IMG/VR virus record: IMGVR_UViG_3300046318_000165 | Span: 26,752-90,751 of that record | Source: a virus | Length of the DNA stretch: 64,000 bases | Reading direction: 5' to 3' (one strand) | Shown: piece after piece, positions 1 through 6,999 of the stretch | Layout: each line of letters begins with the position of its first letter | Numbering within the stretch: position 1 is the first letter of the stretch | Made by a program: the position numbers and the translations under genes | Notes under the pieces: model-generated | Databases searched by the model: none | Told to the model about the DNA's origin: nothing | Seen by the model: the letters and a program-made list of their open reading frames with translations, nothing else

Positions 1-2
1 TT

Positions 3-188
3 GGAGATACAATGTTCTTACACAAGTTTCCAAAGTCAGTTAATATAGTTAATTTTGGAGAACATTATGGACATAATCTTCCTAAAGATTTAAAAGATAG
101 AGGAGTTCTACAATCTTTTTTAAGTTTAGTTGCAGATCAAGATATATCTGAAATATATAAGTTTAGAGATTTGCACTCTACTTATTAA
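3..188 (+). CDS. 3' end of a gene cut by the window start
   Basis: An open frame enters from the left edge and stops with TAA at 186-188, giving 61 visible codons. The start lies outside the window. The visible part is mixed polar and hydrophobic, with no motif I can assign to a family. It ends tail-to-tail with the HAD phosphatase on the other strand, overlapping it by 11 bp, which fits compact phage packing. Function unknown. Confidence 0.55.
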   Translation, partial: GDTMFLHKFPKSVNIVNFGEHYGHNLPKDLKDRGVLQSFLSLVADQDISEIYKFRDLHSTY

Positions 189-552
189 AGATGTCCCAGG
201 TTTGCCAACTCTTGTCAATCGTGGCTGGATCTTTTGTGGGAATTCCGTATTTGCTATAAGCACGTCTTGCACCAGGATTATCATCAATGGCTAGAGATAC
301 CTTTGCATTAAGGCGAGAAGCTACTTCAGACTTGTGCTTGTTGGAGTCCCTAGTTCCATATGGATTCATAATCAAACGGCTGTAGTGGACTCCAGCAGCT
401 TGTAGTGCTGCTACTGTTCTTGCTCTTTGTGATTCTGGTCTACCAGTTACAATAACCTTTTCACCCTTCTGAGCATTAAGCCAATCAATGACATGCCTAA
501 TAGGCTGAGTTCCATTTCTTAGCAGGGTATCGTCAATGTCGCAAATAATCAT
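178..552 (-). CDS. HAD-superfamily phosphatase, polynucleotide 3'-phosphatase-like
   Basis: Small HAD-fold hydrolase of 124 residues. The catalytic motif DIDDTLL lies at the N-terminus (Asp nucleophile and Asp acid/base), VTGR gives motif II, a lysine follows in the NKHKSEV stretch, and AIDDNPGA gives the metal-binding motif IV. Stand-alone domains of this size in phages are often related to the 3'-phosphatase half of polynucleotide kinase, so DNA or RNA end repair is the likely role, but the substrate is inferred. I start at the ATG at 550-552 because AAAGGA sits just upstream; a TTG eight codons further up is possible. Confidence 0.8.
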   Translation of the reverse strand: MIICDIDDTLLRNGTQPIRHVIDWLNAQKGEKVIVTGRPESQRARTVAALQAAGVHYSRLIMNPYGTRDSNKHKSEVASRLNAKVSLAIDDNPGARRAYSKYGIPTKDPATIDKSWQTWDIFNK

Positions 553-650
553 TCGTAATCCTTTAAGTATTCGCAAACACTACAAGTGCCATTGCATTCT
601 TCACAGGTTGATGATTGTTCTTGTTTGCTCATACTATATTATACCACTTA

Positions 651-659
651 TGATATACT
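651..659 (+). promoter_or_regulatory. Extended -10 promoter (TGATATACT), leaderless gene
   Basis: TGATATACT ends 7 nt before the ATG at 667, so transcription should begin at or next to the start codon. No ribosome-binding site is present, which supports a leaderless mRNA. Confidence 0.6.
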
Positions 660-666
660 TGAATAT

Positions 667-852
667 ATGAATTGTTTAACATGTAATAATCCTATGGTAG
701 AGATTTGGTATGGTATTCCCACATGGGGAGAGATTGAGTTATCTAAAATGGAGCGTCTAGTTCTTGGCGGTCCAAAGAAAAAGGAATATACTCACTACTG
801 CTTTACTTGTCAAGAAACATATCCAGAAATAGAAGTGCCCTATCACGATTAG
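667..852 (+). CDS. Small zinc-ribbon protein
   Basis: A 61-residue protein with CxxC near the N-terminus (MNCLTCNN) and a second CxxC near the C-terminus (HYCFTCQE), a spacing typical of a zinc ribbon. The longer open frame reaches back to 586, but the ATG at 667 lies one turn after an extended -10 box, so I take it as the start of a leaderless gene. It meets the next minus-strand gene tail-to-tail with a 4-bp overlap. Specific function unknown. Confidence 0.65.
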   Translation: MNCLTCNNPMVEIWYGIPTWGEIELSKMERLVLGGPKKKEYTHYCFTCQETYPEIEVPYHD

Positions 853-962
853 ACGTGACAGGGACACTGACATTTAATTTTGTCTGTTGGTGTTTCTACA
901 ATACAGTCTTTATGATAACCATCTGAGCACCAACCTAATTTAAATATCTTTGGCTTACTCAA
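849..962 (-). CDS. Cysteine-rich micro-protein
   Basis: A 37-residue frame that begins with TTG overlapping the stop of the gene upstream (ATTGAGTAAG). It carries WCSDGYHKDC and, at the end, CQCPCHV, giving five cysteines and two histidines that could bind zinc. No clear ribosome-binding site is visible, so expression would rely on translational coupling. The conserved-looking cysteine pattern is the main argument that it is real. Confidence 0.5.
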   Translation of the reverse strand: MSKPKIFKLGWCSDGYHKDCIVETPTDKIKCQCPCHV

Positions 963-1134
963 TATTATTGCTTGATCTATTTACTCCAGTAATATAGCCA
1001 TTCTTCCAGGCTTCTACTTCTTCTAGTGTAGGCTCTTTCTCAAGAGTACTAAACCAATTTTCCATATCAATCTTTGCCTTGCGTCTAAAGCTTGCAAGTA
1101 TACGCTCTTGCTTACGCTTATCAGATCTTCCCAT
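955..1134 (-). CDS. Small basic hypothetical protein
   Basis: 59 residues, starting MGRSDKRKQERI, strongly basic at the N-terminus and acidic in the middle, predicted helical. Its ATG lies inside the last codons of the upstream gene (14-nt overlap), so the two are translated as a coupled pair. I do not recognise the family. Confidence 0.6.
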   Translation of the reverse strand: MGRSDKRKQERILASFRRKAKIDMENWFSTLEKEPTLEEVEAWKNGYITGVNRSSNNIE

Positions 1135-1315
1135 TGATAATATCCTTTACCTCTTGAATGTTTATTGACTTTCTATATTCCCCACCACTGGCAGCAGCTG
1201 CACGATTTAAAAGTATTTTGTTTAGCTCAATAACAATATCTCGTGCTAAGTCTTTTCTTCCCAGTTGATAGGATTTGTCTAAATATGCTTTAGCAGTTTG
1301 CTCTTCTATTTCCAT
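1121..1315 (-). CDS. Small helical hypothetical protein
   Basis: 64 residues with the pattern KSYQLGRKDLARDIVIELNK, which resembles the G-x-x-x-ERERIIxLL helix seen in several small proteins of the rightward operon (2816-4811). First gene of a three-gene leftward unit. Function unknown. Confidence 0.65.
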   Translation of the reverse strand: MEIEEQTAKAYLDKSYQLGRKDLARDIVIELNKILLNRAAAASGGEYRKSINIQEVKDIINGKI

Positions 1316-1353
1316 GTATTAATTATCCCATAAAGTGTAGTCTATGTCAAGTA

Positions 1354-1382
1354 TTGACAACCTATGATTTATAATGTACAAT
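1354..1382 (+). promoter_or_regulatory. Consensus promoter for leaderless gene at 1389
   Basis: TTGACA (1354-1359), 17-bp spacer, TACAAT (1377-1382). The -10 box ends 6 nt before the ATG, so the transcript should start at the start codon. Confidence 0.65.
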
Positions 1383-1388
1383 TTACTT

Positions 1389-1535
1389 ATGAATAATTTT
1401 GAATCAAAGAATGTGCCAACATCTTATAAGCTGCTAATTGAAGGCAAGGAAGTTTCTGTGCCTGAAGATGAGTTTGCAATAGTAAGAATGTATCTTATTT
1501 CTAATCGGATTGAGTTCGAAATTTTAGAGGGCTGA
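1389..1535 (+). CDS. Small hypothetical protein, leaderless
   Basis: 48 residues (MNNFESKNVPTS...), acidic, no recognisable motif. The start is fixed by the consensus promoter whose -10 box ends 6 nt upstream. Monocistronic: the next gene has its own promoter. Confidence 0.6.
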   Translation: MNNFESKNVPTSYKLLIEGKEVSVPEDEFAIVRMYLISNRIEFEILEG

Positions 1536-1561
1536 AAGCTCGGCGGTAGGAATACCCATGC

Positions 1562-1590
1562 TTGACAAGCAAGCAAGTATCAAGTATAAT
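1562..1590 (+). promoter_or_regulatory. Sigma-70-type promoter of the rightward small-gene operon
   Basis: TTGACA at 1562-1567 and TATAAT at 1585-1590 with an exact 17-bp spacer, followed by AGGAG just before the ATG at 1622. It is probably the promoter for the overlapping gene chain down to about 5375. Confidence 0.8.
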
Positions 1591-1621
1591 TAATATATAA
1601 GGTCCATTAAACAGGAGATGT

Positions 1622-2110
1622 ATGCAAACCTTTCTACCATATGCCAGTTTTACTAAGACTGCAGAAGTTCTAGACAACAAACGACTCAATAAGCAAATAC
1701 TTGAATGCTACCAAATTCTTAAGGTGCTATCTAGTGACGATCCTCATGCTGGATGGCGTAATCACCCTGCTGTAAAGATGTGGCGTGGTTTTGAGATGGG
1801 TCTATATCAGTATGCTATGGTTATGGTAGCAGAGGCTAACAGACGTGGCATCAAGACAGAGAACAATGTTCGTAATCTAGAAGAACTTAATGACAGAGCC
1901 TACATGGATTGGGGCTATGGTCTTCCTTTCTGGATGGACGACAAGAAGATTATGGCTAAGGTAACTACTACCCACAAAGCTAACCTATATCGTAAAGATA
2001 GCATTTATTATGCTGACTTCGTAAAGGCGGTAGTATCTAAGAACAACGAGCCTTGTTGCGAACGTTGTCAATACTACTGGGTAACACACAATACTAAGGA
2101 GACTGTATGA
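1622..2110 (+). CDS. Pyrimidine-dimer DNA glycosylase/endonuclease V-like protein (MSMEG_6728 type)
   Basis: 162 residues. The N-terminus MQTFLPYASFTKTAEVLD, the segment GWRNHPAVKMWRGFE and the later HKANLYRKD match the pattern of actinobacterial MSMEG_6728-type proteins, which belong to the Pyr_excise family together with T4 endonuclease V. That enzyme cuts at UV-induced pyrimidine dimers. The C-terminus adds CCERCQYYW, a possible metal site. First gene of its operon, with AGGAG and a consensus promoter. A DNA repair role is inferred from the family; activity of this subgroup is not established from sequence alone. Confidence 0.75.
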   Translation: MQTFLPYASFTKTAEVLDNKRLNKQILECYQILKVLSSDDPHAGWRNHPAVKMWRGFEMGLYQYAMVMVAEANRRGIKTENNVRNLEELNDRAYMDWGYGLPFWMDDKKIMAKVTTTHKANLYRKDSIYYADFVKAVVSKNNEPCCERCQYYWVTHNTKETV

Positions 2111-2343
2111 AAAGCAGTGAACGTATGAATGACTATACATATAGATTTAACGAATATACAATATCTATTGTTCTTAGTGACTATAGTCTTGTAAATGCCG
2201 AGGCAGTTGAGAGCAATCCATATATTCTAGAGTTTGCTAAGGATAATTTTTTAAAGCGACTACAGTCTCATGTAGCTAATATGACTACTGACGACCTTTA
2301 TGTAACTGCCCCACTTACTTATGGAGATGAAATAAATGATTAG
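2107..2343 (+). CDS. Hypothetical protein
   Basis: 78 residues, acidic, no recognised domain. The ATG overlaps the stop of the glycosylase-like gene (ATGA), so it is translationally coupled. An internal Met at codon 7 is an alternative start. The next gene overlaps its end by 8 nt. Confidence 0.7.
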   Translation: MKSSERMNDYTYRFNEYTISIVLSDYSLVNAEAVESNPYILEFAKDNFLKRLQSHVANMTTDDLYVTAPLTYGDEIND

Positions 2344-2524
2344 TTATAGCAAGGCTGAAGCAGTTGGTAAGATTGTTATTGATTTTATTAATGCAGGGTA
2401 TCAGGTAAAGTTTGATGCCCCTGCTATTGGCAAAAGTGATGGACACTTTATACATTTTAGTGCTATCGATGAACTAAACAATACTAAGAATTTTGATATT
2501 TACGATTATATAAAGAAGGATTAA
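2336..2524 (+). CDS. Hypothetical protein
   Basis: 62 residues beginning MISYSKAEAVGKIV; alternating helix and strand character with an FIHFSA segment near the C-terminus. Overlaps the upstream gene by 8 nt and is followed after 1 nt by the next. Function unknown. Confidence 0.65.
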   Translation: MISYSKAEAVGKIVIDFINAGYQVKFDAPAIGKSDGHFIHFSAIDELNNTKNFDIYDYIKKD

Positions 2525-2525
2525 A

Positions 2526-2819
2526 ATGACTATTTATTATATAAAGCAAGACAATACCATATGGGGTTGTGGAGAACCAGGATGTTGCGGTGAATGGCAA
2601 GAAGAGATCGATGAATCATTTGTAGAATGTACCTGCTCTGATATCAAATATGATATGAATGAACATCTACAATCATGTGCTGGTGGCGGACCTGTTTTAA
2701 AATGGCGTGAAGCAAAACGTCTTGAGGCTTTAGCTTTTAACCGTGGTAAAGATGATGGTTCATCTGAGGGATGGTTCAATGGTATTCAGTATCAGAAAAG
2801 GCAGGGAGAGAACAAGTGA
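2526..2819 (+). CDS. Cysteine-rich hypothetical protein
   Basis: 97 residues. The N-terminal half has WGCGEPGCCGEW and then ECTCSD and LQSCAGG, about seven cysteines that suggest metal binding. The C-terminal half is a charged helix ending in GxxxGIQYQKRQGENK. The stop TGA overlaps the GTG start of the next gene, with GGGAG serving as its ribosome-binding site. Confidence 0.7.
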   Translation: MTIYYIKQDNTIWGCGEPGCCGEWQEEIDESFVECTCSDIKYDMNEHLQSCAGGGPVLKWREAKRLEALAFNRGKDDGSSEGWFNGIQYQKRQGENK

Positions 2820-3076
2820 GCGATTACATTCCTAGAACTGCTGATGTTCGTGACGCTTATAGCAGTGAGAGCAGTGATGGCACTTATGCAAACCGAATGT
2901 TTGACGCTTGGTTGGCACGATACAAAGCCAAGGTTGTTGCCAAGACTGAGGAACGCATTATCAAACTGCTAGAAACGCATGTTCACGATGAAACTTGCTC
3001 AGAGGCTGATAGTTCTCGTGCATACCAAGCAGGGTTTGAACACGGCATCGCTCTTATCAAAGGAGAGAACAAGTGA
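2816..3076 (+). CDS. Small protein of the FDxWLxxxKA type
   Basis: 86 residues from a GTG start that overlaps the previous stop (GTGA) and follows GGGAG. It contains MFDAWLARYKAK, then EERIIKLLE, and ends IALIKGENK. I know similar AEFDRWLAxVKA proteins from many actinobacteriophages; their function is unknown. The codons for IALIKGEN are part of a repeated gene-junction sequence that also supplies the next gene's AGGAGAG signal. Confidence 0.7.
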   Translation: MSDYIPRTADVRDAYSSESSDGTYANRMFDAWLARYKAKVVAKTEERIIKLLETHVHDETCSEADSSRAYQAGFEHGIALIKGENK

Positions 3077-3264
3077 GTGAACCTTGTGTGCTATGTGCAG
3101 ATTACGAAGAAGGCGGAATGCTTGCAGAGCGTGAACGCATTATCAAACTGCTAGAAAAGCAATACGATAACAAAGATGAAAACGGCAAGTCTATTTATCA
3201 ACGCCACATGCCTGAGTGTTGTAACTGCGATGTTATCGCTCTTATCAAAGGAGGGAACGAGTGA
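3073..3264 (+). CDS. Small cysteine-containing protein, ERERIIKLLE type
   Basis: 63 residues from GTG, coupled to the previous stop. CVLCADY near the start and CCNCD near the end could form a zinc site. The middle repeats the ERERIIKLLE helix and the end repeats IALIKGGNE, so it shares both segments with its upstream neighbour. Probably arose by partial duplication. Function unknown. Confidence 0.7.
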   Translation: MSEPCVLCADYEEGGMLAERERIIKLLEKQYDNKDENGKSIYQRHMPECCNCDVIALIKGGNE

Positions 3265-3569
3265 GCGACTACCGCAGACTACGAGTTGCTGTTCCGCCAA
3301 AGCAACAGGGGATAGGTATTGCTAGCGACCTAGCAACTTCACCGATTGAATTTGAAGTAATTGAGTTTGAGCATTGGGATGGCGTGTGGCGTTGTGTTGA
3401 GTGCCAAGAGCCGTATGGCTATACCGAACCCACTGACCCACAAAACTTGCTCTTGCTACATCTAGACAACCACCGAGCCAATCAAAAAGAAAAGGCAGAC
3501 CAGAAGAAGATTCTTGCCATTCTGAACGAGGCTTACCGCCAAATCGCTCTTATCAAAGGAGAGCAATGA
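3261..3569 (+). CDS. Hypothetical protein with CxxC and a C-terminal IALIKGE helix
   Basis: 102 residues from GTG. The middle has WRCVECQEPYGY followed by HLDNH, a plausible Cys2His2-like zinc site. The C-terminus KKILAILNEAYRQIALIKGEQ matches the helix of the two preceding proteins. Coupled to both neighbours by 4-nt overlaps. Confidence 0.7.
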   Translation: MSDYRRLRVAVPPKQQGIGIASDLATSPIEFEVIEFEHWDGVWRCVECQEPYGYTEPTDPQNLLLLHLDNHRANQKEKADQKKILAILNEAYRQIALIKGEQ

Positions 3570-3796
3570 AGATATTTAAATGGCGATTACGTCTAATCCA
3601 AAAGGGATATGACTTAGGATGGAAGCATGGATACGAAGCTGGTATGAGCGAACATCACAAACAGATTGTGGATCTGCTCAACAAAAACATTGAAGATATT
3701 GACTGGGGTAAAGAAGAACCATTCAAGCTAAGAGAAGTAGTCCCATTGGTAAAACAATATAAAGCGGAGCTTGACCAAATAGGATGGAACAAATGA
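3566..3796 (+). CDS. Hypothetical protein, GxxxGYEAG helix type
   Basis: 76 residues with a basic N-terminus and the helix GYDLGWKHGYEAGMSEHHKQIVDLL, related in pattern to the ERERII helices of its neighbours. The start overlaps the previous stop, after AAAGGAGAG. Function unknown. Confidence 0.65.
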   Translation: MKIFKWRLRLIQKGYDLGWKHGYEAGMSEHHKQIVDLLNKNIEDIDWGKEEPFKLREVVPLVKQYKAELDQIGWNK

Positions 3797-3888
3797 TAAT
3801 CTGTAATGGTAATGACTCCACTTGGTTTATCGTAATAATGTCTATATGGGCAGTTATAGGAATATCACTAACATTTTTTAGGAAGTAA
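3793..3888 (+). CDS. Single-pass membrane micro-protein
   Basis: 31 residues: a short polar start, then FIVIMSIWAVIGISLTFF, one clear transmembrane segment, ending in RK. The ATG overlaps the upstream stop (AAATGA). Likely inserted in the host membrane; role unknown. Confidence 0.55.
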   Translation: MIICNGNDSTWFIVIMSIWAVIGISLTFFRK

Positions 3889-3950
3889 TGGAAGAACCAG
3901 AAGAGCAACATCCACCAGAGAGATTCAGAGATAAGGCACAAGGAGAATAA
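3888..3950 (+). CDS. Very short charged peptide
   Basis: A 20-codon frame bridging two genes with TAATG overlaps at both ends, and AAGGAGAATAATG at its end supplies the next gene's signal. The exact chaining suggests it is translated, if only to keep ribosomes coupled. It could instead be a spacer. Confidence 0.35.
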   Translation: MEEPEEQHPPERFRDKAQGE

Positions 3951-4231
3951 TGAATATTGAAGTAAACATAGATGATCTTGATAACGATGCATATTTTCGG
4001 GGCATTGAGGCAGGAAAGCAAATGGAACGTGAACGTAATAAAGATATTTTACAAGAATTAGAAGTATTGTCTGAAATCATTATTAAGCATGAAGATAGAA
4101 TTGATGAATTAGAGATGATTGTAAAGCGATGGACCGAACATCAATCATTTCCACCAAAGATTGTGATTACACCAGCAACTAATGGACCAGATATGCGTAA
4201 GGTTTTTCCTTGGACAGGAATTTATAACTAA
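3950..4231 (+). CDS. Coiled-coil hypothetical protein
   Basis: 93 residues. Acidic N-terminus, then YFRGIEAGKQMERERNKDIL and a long heptad-like helix (ELEVLSEIIIKHEDRIDELEMIV). AAGGAG lies upstream. It shares the ERER helix with other proteins of this operon. Function unknown. Confidence 0.7.
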   Translation: MNIEVNIDDLDNDAYFRGIEAGKQMERERNKDILQELEVLSEIIIKHEDRIDELEMIVKRWTEHQSFPPKIVITPATNGPDMRKVFPWTGIYN

Positions 4232-4494
4232 TGGCTAATCCAGATTATGTGCCAGAAACCAAAGTAGTACTGGCTAGTTATATCCATAGTAATTTTATTA
4301 CTCGTATGGGATTTGATAACACTAGTGATATCTATGCAGCAGAATTTGATCGTTGGCTAAATAAACTTAAAGCTGATATTTGGGCAGAAGGATTTGATGC
4401 TGGAGAGCGTGATGTTTGGGAACACCAACATGGTGAAGCAGATGAAAATTGGGATAAGGATTGTATTCCTAATCCATATAAGGAGAAACAATGA
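4231..4494 (+). CDS. AEFDRWL-type small phage protein
   Basis: 87 residues with YVPETKVVLASYI at the start and AAEFDRWLNKLKADIWAEGFDAG in the middle, the hallmark of a family of small proteins common in actinobacteriophages. Its nearest relative here is the product at 2816-3076. The start shares a base with the upstream stop (TAATG). Function unknown in all members I know. Confidence 0.75.
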   Translation: MANPDYVPETKVVLASYIHSNFITRMGFDNTSDIYAAEFDRWLNKLKADIWAEGFDAGERDVWEHQHGEADENWDKDCIPNPYKEKQ

Positions 4495-4811
4495 GTTACC
4501 ATATAGTCTATGATCCAGTTACAGGAAAAATTATTGAGCAATATGAACAGGATGAAGTGAAAGAGCTAGATCAGTCACAAACTTTATATGAATTGGGTAT
4601 TATTCACGAACGTGAACGCATACTTAAACTTTGGAATGATTGGTGCGATTATTATGCTACTGTAACCATTGAAGAATTGTCTAAATCGGTTGCTGATGGA
4701 GAATGGAATTCAGAAACTTCCAGAGAGTATTTTATTAACCTTGTCAATAATAAAGTATTTATAACATCTGCTCAAACTGAGCAACTAGCAAATGACCTAT
4801 TTGAGGAATAA
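4491..4811 (+). CDS. Hypothetical protein with ERERILKLW helix
   Basis: 106 residues: a beta-like start (YHIVYDPVTGKII), then YELGIIHERERILKLW as in neighbouring paralogues, then an acidic C-terminus. AAGGAGAAACA precedes the ATG. Likely shares ancestry with the other ERER-helix proteins of this operon. Confidence 0.7.
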   Translation: MSYHIVYDPVTGKIIEQYEQDEVKELDQSQTLYELGIIHERERILKLWNDWCDYYATVTIEELSKSVADGEWNSETSREYFINLVNNKVFITSAQTEQLANDLFEE

Positions 4812-4813
4812 TA

Positions 4814-5221
4814 ATGACTCCACTAGAAGAAGAAATAGTTAAACTAACAAATATCTGGATGCGTTTTGTAGGACAAGATCATCACAAGGATAGAGATGTG
4901 CACTGGTATGTCCAACAATATTTTTCTTATGGAGAAGCACCTTATTTCCAGGCATGGCATCATGGGTATATTGCTAATGATTTCGAGGGTACAAAGTGTA
5001 CAACTCTTGAAGAAGCACAAGAAGAACTAAGAGATACACTCCTAGTAGAAATACACAAGGCTAAGATATGGGTTGGTCGTAATCTAGAAGAAATTAAAAA
5101 GCTAGAAGAAAGTGATAGTCAAGAACCTTTCTTTGGCAGCTCAGAAGAATATAAAAGAATGCTTTGGGCTTTGAATGGAGAGTTTGAAAAACTTTCGGGG
5201 AATTTAAATGAAGCTTTGTAA
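4814..5221 (+). CDS. Hypothetical protein
   Basis: 135 residues, acidic. Aromatic and histidine-rich in the first half (HWYVQQYF, FQAWHHGY) and helical with many Glu and Lys in the second half. Two nt after the previous gene. No family recognised. Confidence 0.7.
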   Translation: MTPLEEEIVKLTNIWMRFVGQDHHKDRDVHWYVQQYFSYGEAPYFQAWHHGYIANDFEGTKCTTLEEAQEELRDTLLVEIHKAKIWVGRNLEEIKKLEESDSQEPFFGSSEEYKRMLWALNGEFEKLSGNLNEAL

Positions 5222-5255
5222 TCCCTAGTATAAACAACTAATAGAAAGAATACCT

Positions 5256-5375
5256 ATGTCAATAGATGATTTTAAATATATCCTATTTCCAGATAGGAAG
5301 TATGTCATTGGTGTTAATATAGAGGTTAGTGGACAAGACCTGATAACAGCTTATCTGGCATATACGAAAGACTAA
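5256..5375 (+). CDS. Small hypothetical protein, last rightward gene
   Basis: 39 residues (MSIDDFKYILFPDRK...), mixed alpha/beta character. A weak AGAAAG precedes the ATG. It ends just before the candidate origin region, where leftward genes end from the other side. Confidence 0.5.
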   Translation: MSIDDFKYILFPDRKYVIGVNIEVSGQDLITAYLAYTKD

Positions 5376-5386
5376 ATACCCTGGAC

Positions 5387-5588
5387 TTATCCACAAGTTA
5401 TACACAGGTTTATTCACAGATAGATCTTACTGATAATAGTTTTTAATAAGGATAAGAGAGATTTGAGATGTTTATATGTGTAATAATACACCATATCATA
5501 ACCCATTCGTAATGTCAAGCATTTTATTCCCATCTTAACCAAATTGTTATCATATATTTTTATGCACAAAATCCCTGATTTATCCACA
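5387..5588. promoter_or_regulatory. DnaA-box cluster
   Basis: Five matches to TTATNCACA on the plus strand: 5387-5395 (TTATCCACA), 5398-5406 (TTATACACA), 5410-5418 (TTATTCACA), 5560-5568 (TTATGCACA) and 5580-5588 (TTATCCACA). The first three are spaced 11 and 12 bp, about one helical turn. This is the classical DnaA binding site, so the host initiator could load here. Confidence 0.6.
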
Positions 5589-6026
5589 TATTTCTATATT
5601 TATTGAGAATAATTATCAATAATAATATAAAAACATATAGAAACTATAACAAAAACCCCATTTTCCTTATAAAAAGAATAGTTCTTTATAACCCTATAGT
5701 GTATTTGCTTATAGTTATACTAGGAACTAAGAATAATACCATATCAAAAACCAGGGAAAAATAAAGCTCTATCGTAATGTATTATTACCATAGGTATTTT
5801 ATATACTAGGGAGATTTGATACTACTTCGTAATACCCCTTCATAAAATCGGGGTATAGATAATCATTCATCGTAATATCCCTAGTATAAGATACAATAGT
5901 TACATAGGGAGATATACTACTTCTTGGGGATATATTTGTTATATCGTAATACCTGGCAAAATAAACAAGGATCGTAATCTATTTAAATGAATAAACTTTC
6001 TGGGAAATTTTGATCGCTATCGTAAT
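5505..6026. repeat. Seven dispersed CGTAAT direct repeats
   Basis: Plus-strand copies at 5505-5513 (ATTCGTAAT), 5770-5778 (TATCGTAAT), 5825-5833 (CTTCGTAAT), 5868-5876 (CATCGTAAT), 5942-5950 (TATCGTAAT), 5970-5978 (GATCGTAAT) and 6018-6026 (TATCGTAAT). The same TATCGTAA box lies upstream of leftward promoters, for example at 8477, 9930 (variant), 11161, 12246, 13332, 14164, 15060, 16094, 17646, and as TTACGTAA at 16994 and 18581. Confidence 0.75.
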
Positions 6027-6068
6027 AATGTTTAATAGGATTTGCTACAGGTGGGTCGGGCACTGCCC

Positions 6069-6085
6069 CCCTCCGCAATGGAGGG
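6069..6085 (-). terminator. GC-rich hairpin after the last leftward gene
   Basis: CCCTCC, loop GCAAT, GGAGGG. It lies 15 bp past the stop of the gene at 6100-6378. There is no T-run, so it may end transcription or protect the 3' end. Confidence 0.55.
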
Positions 6086-6099
6086 AGACAGTTATCCTA

Positions 6100-6378
6100 T
6101 TATGCTTCTTCTGCTGTTCCTAGTATCTCATCAAGATTATCAAATCCTGTATCAGTAACTTCAAGACCAGCGAGTAGCAACTCAAAAGTTTCCTCAATAA
6201 AACTTTCTGCTATTGGAGTTGGCTCTACAATCTTATTATCAAGGGCATAGGCTAGTGGCAATCCCAAATCATTGTATTCTAGGAAATCAGCAAACTCTTC
6301 GTCATTACGATAGTTTAGCCAAAGGTCAGCAAGAATACTTACCTTATTAGAAAAGGGGGTGGTGGTTGGCTCTGTCAT
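6100..6378 (-). CDS. Conserved acidic phage protein of unknown function
   Basis: 92 residues, strongly acidic, helical. The segment ILADLWLNYRNDEEFADFLEYN followed by DLGLPLAYA is a pattern I associate with small actinobacteriophage proteins of unknown function. It overlaps the upstream gene by 32 nt in another frame and is the last gene of the leftward region. Confidence 0.75.
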   Translation of the reverse strand: MTEPTTTPFSNKVSILADLWLNYRNDEEFADFLEYNDLGLPLAYALDNKIVEPTPIAESFIEETFELLLAGLEVTDTGFDNLDEILGTAEEA

Positions 6379-6556
6379 TCATTACTTCTTTCTCGTATTC
6401 TGCTGAACTAATAACAATGTCTAAACGGCGATAACTTACATTTGGTAATGACCTTGCTAAGTATCGCCCTACTAAGTCAAGGTCTATTGTTACATTGGAT
6501 AAAAGGTCTGATAACTTCTTGGCAATCTTTTCTTCTTCCGTTATTCTATGTCGCAT
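6347..6556 (-). CDS. Hypothetical helical protein
   Basis: 69 residues, helical, basic N-terminus (MRHRITEEEKIAKKL). Preceded by GGAGTAACC and by its own GTCGGAGG-type promoter. Overlaps the next gene by 32 nt. Function unknown. Confidence 0.65.
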   Translation of the reverse strand: MRHRITEEEKIAKKLSDLLSNVTIDLDLVGRYLARSLPNVSYRRLDIVISSAEYEKEVMNDRANHHPLF

Positions 6557-6583
6557 TGGTTACTCCTATTCAGTTGTATGTCT

Positions 6584-6612
6584 ATTCTAGCATTACCCTC
6601 CGACAAATACAA
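6584..6612 (-). promoter_or_regulatory. GTCGGTGGT-family promoter, upstream of 6347-6556
   Basis: -10 TAGAAT (6584-6589), 17-bp spacer containing the variant GTCGGAGG, -35 TTGTAT. Lies between genes. Confidence 0.55.
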
Positions 6613-6615
6613 CCC

Positions 6616-6999
6616 CTAGAACAAAGTATTTATCCAACGGTAGTCGTCTATATCTTCTGGGACCGAATCAACATGCGGTAGTGAATCAAGAAGAGCTTTT
6701 ACCCTATCAGGAATAGTCTTAGCAATGTTACGGAATGAGTCCAGGGTTATAAAGAAATCATCTCCCCATTCCTTTTCAGGAAAGTCTGGTGCAAGCATCC
6801 TAGTCTCTGCTAGGGTTAGAGTAAAAGATTCAAGATAGGACCTTGTTGATACCCATTCTCCGTCTACCCTATACACTGAAGGCTGGATAGTAAAGACATC
6901 TGCCCATTCATTCTCACCAGTCTCTTCATTAGTGCCTAGGTCCCTATAGAAAACGTTGAGGTCATACTCTTTTTCAATCTGATCGGTTTTAGTTGTCAT
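6616..6999 (-). CDS. Hypothetical protein
   Basis: 127 residues from the ATG at 6997-6999, chosen because GGAGAG lies just upstream; the frame is open further back to 7032. It begins MTTKTDQIEKEYDLNVFY and is rich in acidic and aromatic residues, with a beta-rich first half (VFTIQPSVYRVDGEWV). Not recognised. Confidence 0.7.
   Translation of the reverse strand: MTTKTDQIEKEYDLNVFYRDLGTNEETGENEWADVFTIQPSVYRVDGEWVSTRSYLESFTLTLAETRMLAPDFPEKEWGDDFFITLDSFRNIAKTIPDRVKALLDSLPHVDSVPEDIDDYRWINTLF

Larger units (their letters stand above)
5376..6099. other. Gene-free AT-rich region between convergent transcription units; candidate replication origin
   Basis: No credible coding frame in 724 bp. The left part holds five TTATNCACA sequences; the middle is very AT-rich; the right part holds several copies of CGTAAT within partial copies of the promoter-upstream block found throughout the leftward region (for example a CAGGGAAAA then CTATCGTAAT arrangement near 5755-5778). 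Rightward genes end on its left and leftward genes on its right. DnaA boxes plus an AT-rich stretch are the usual parts of a theta origin; use as an origin is inferred. Confidence 0.5.
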
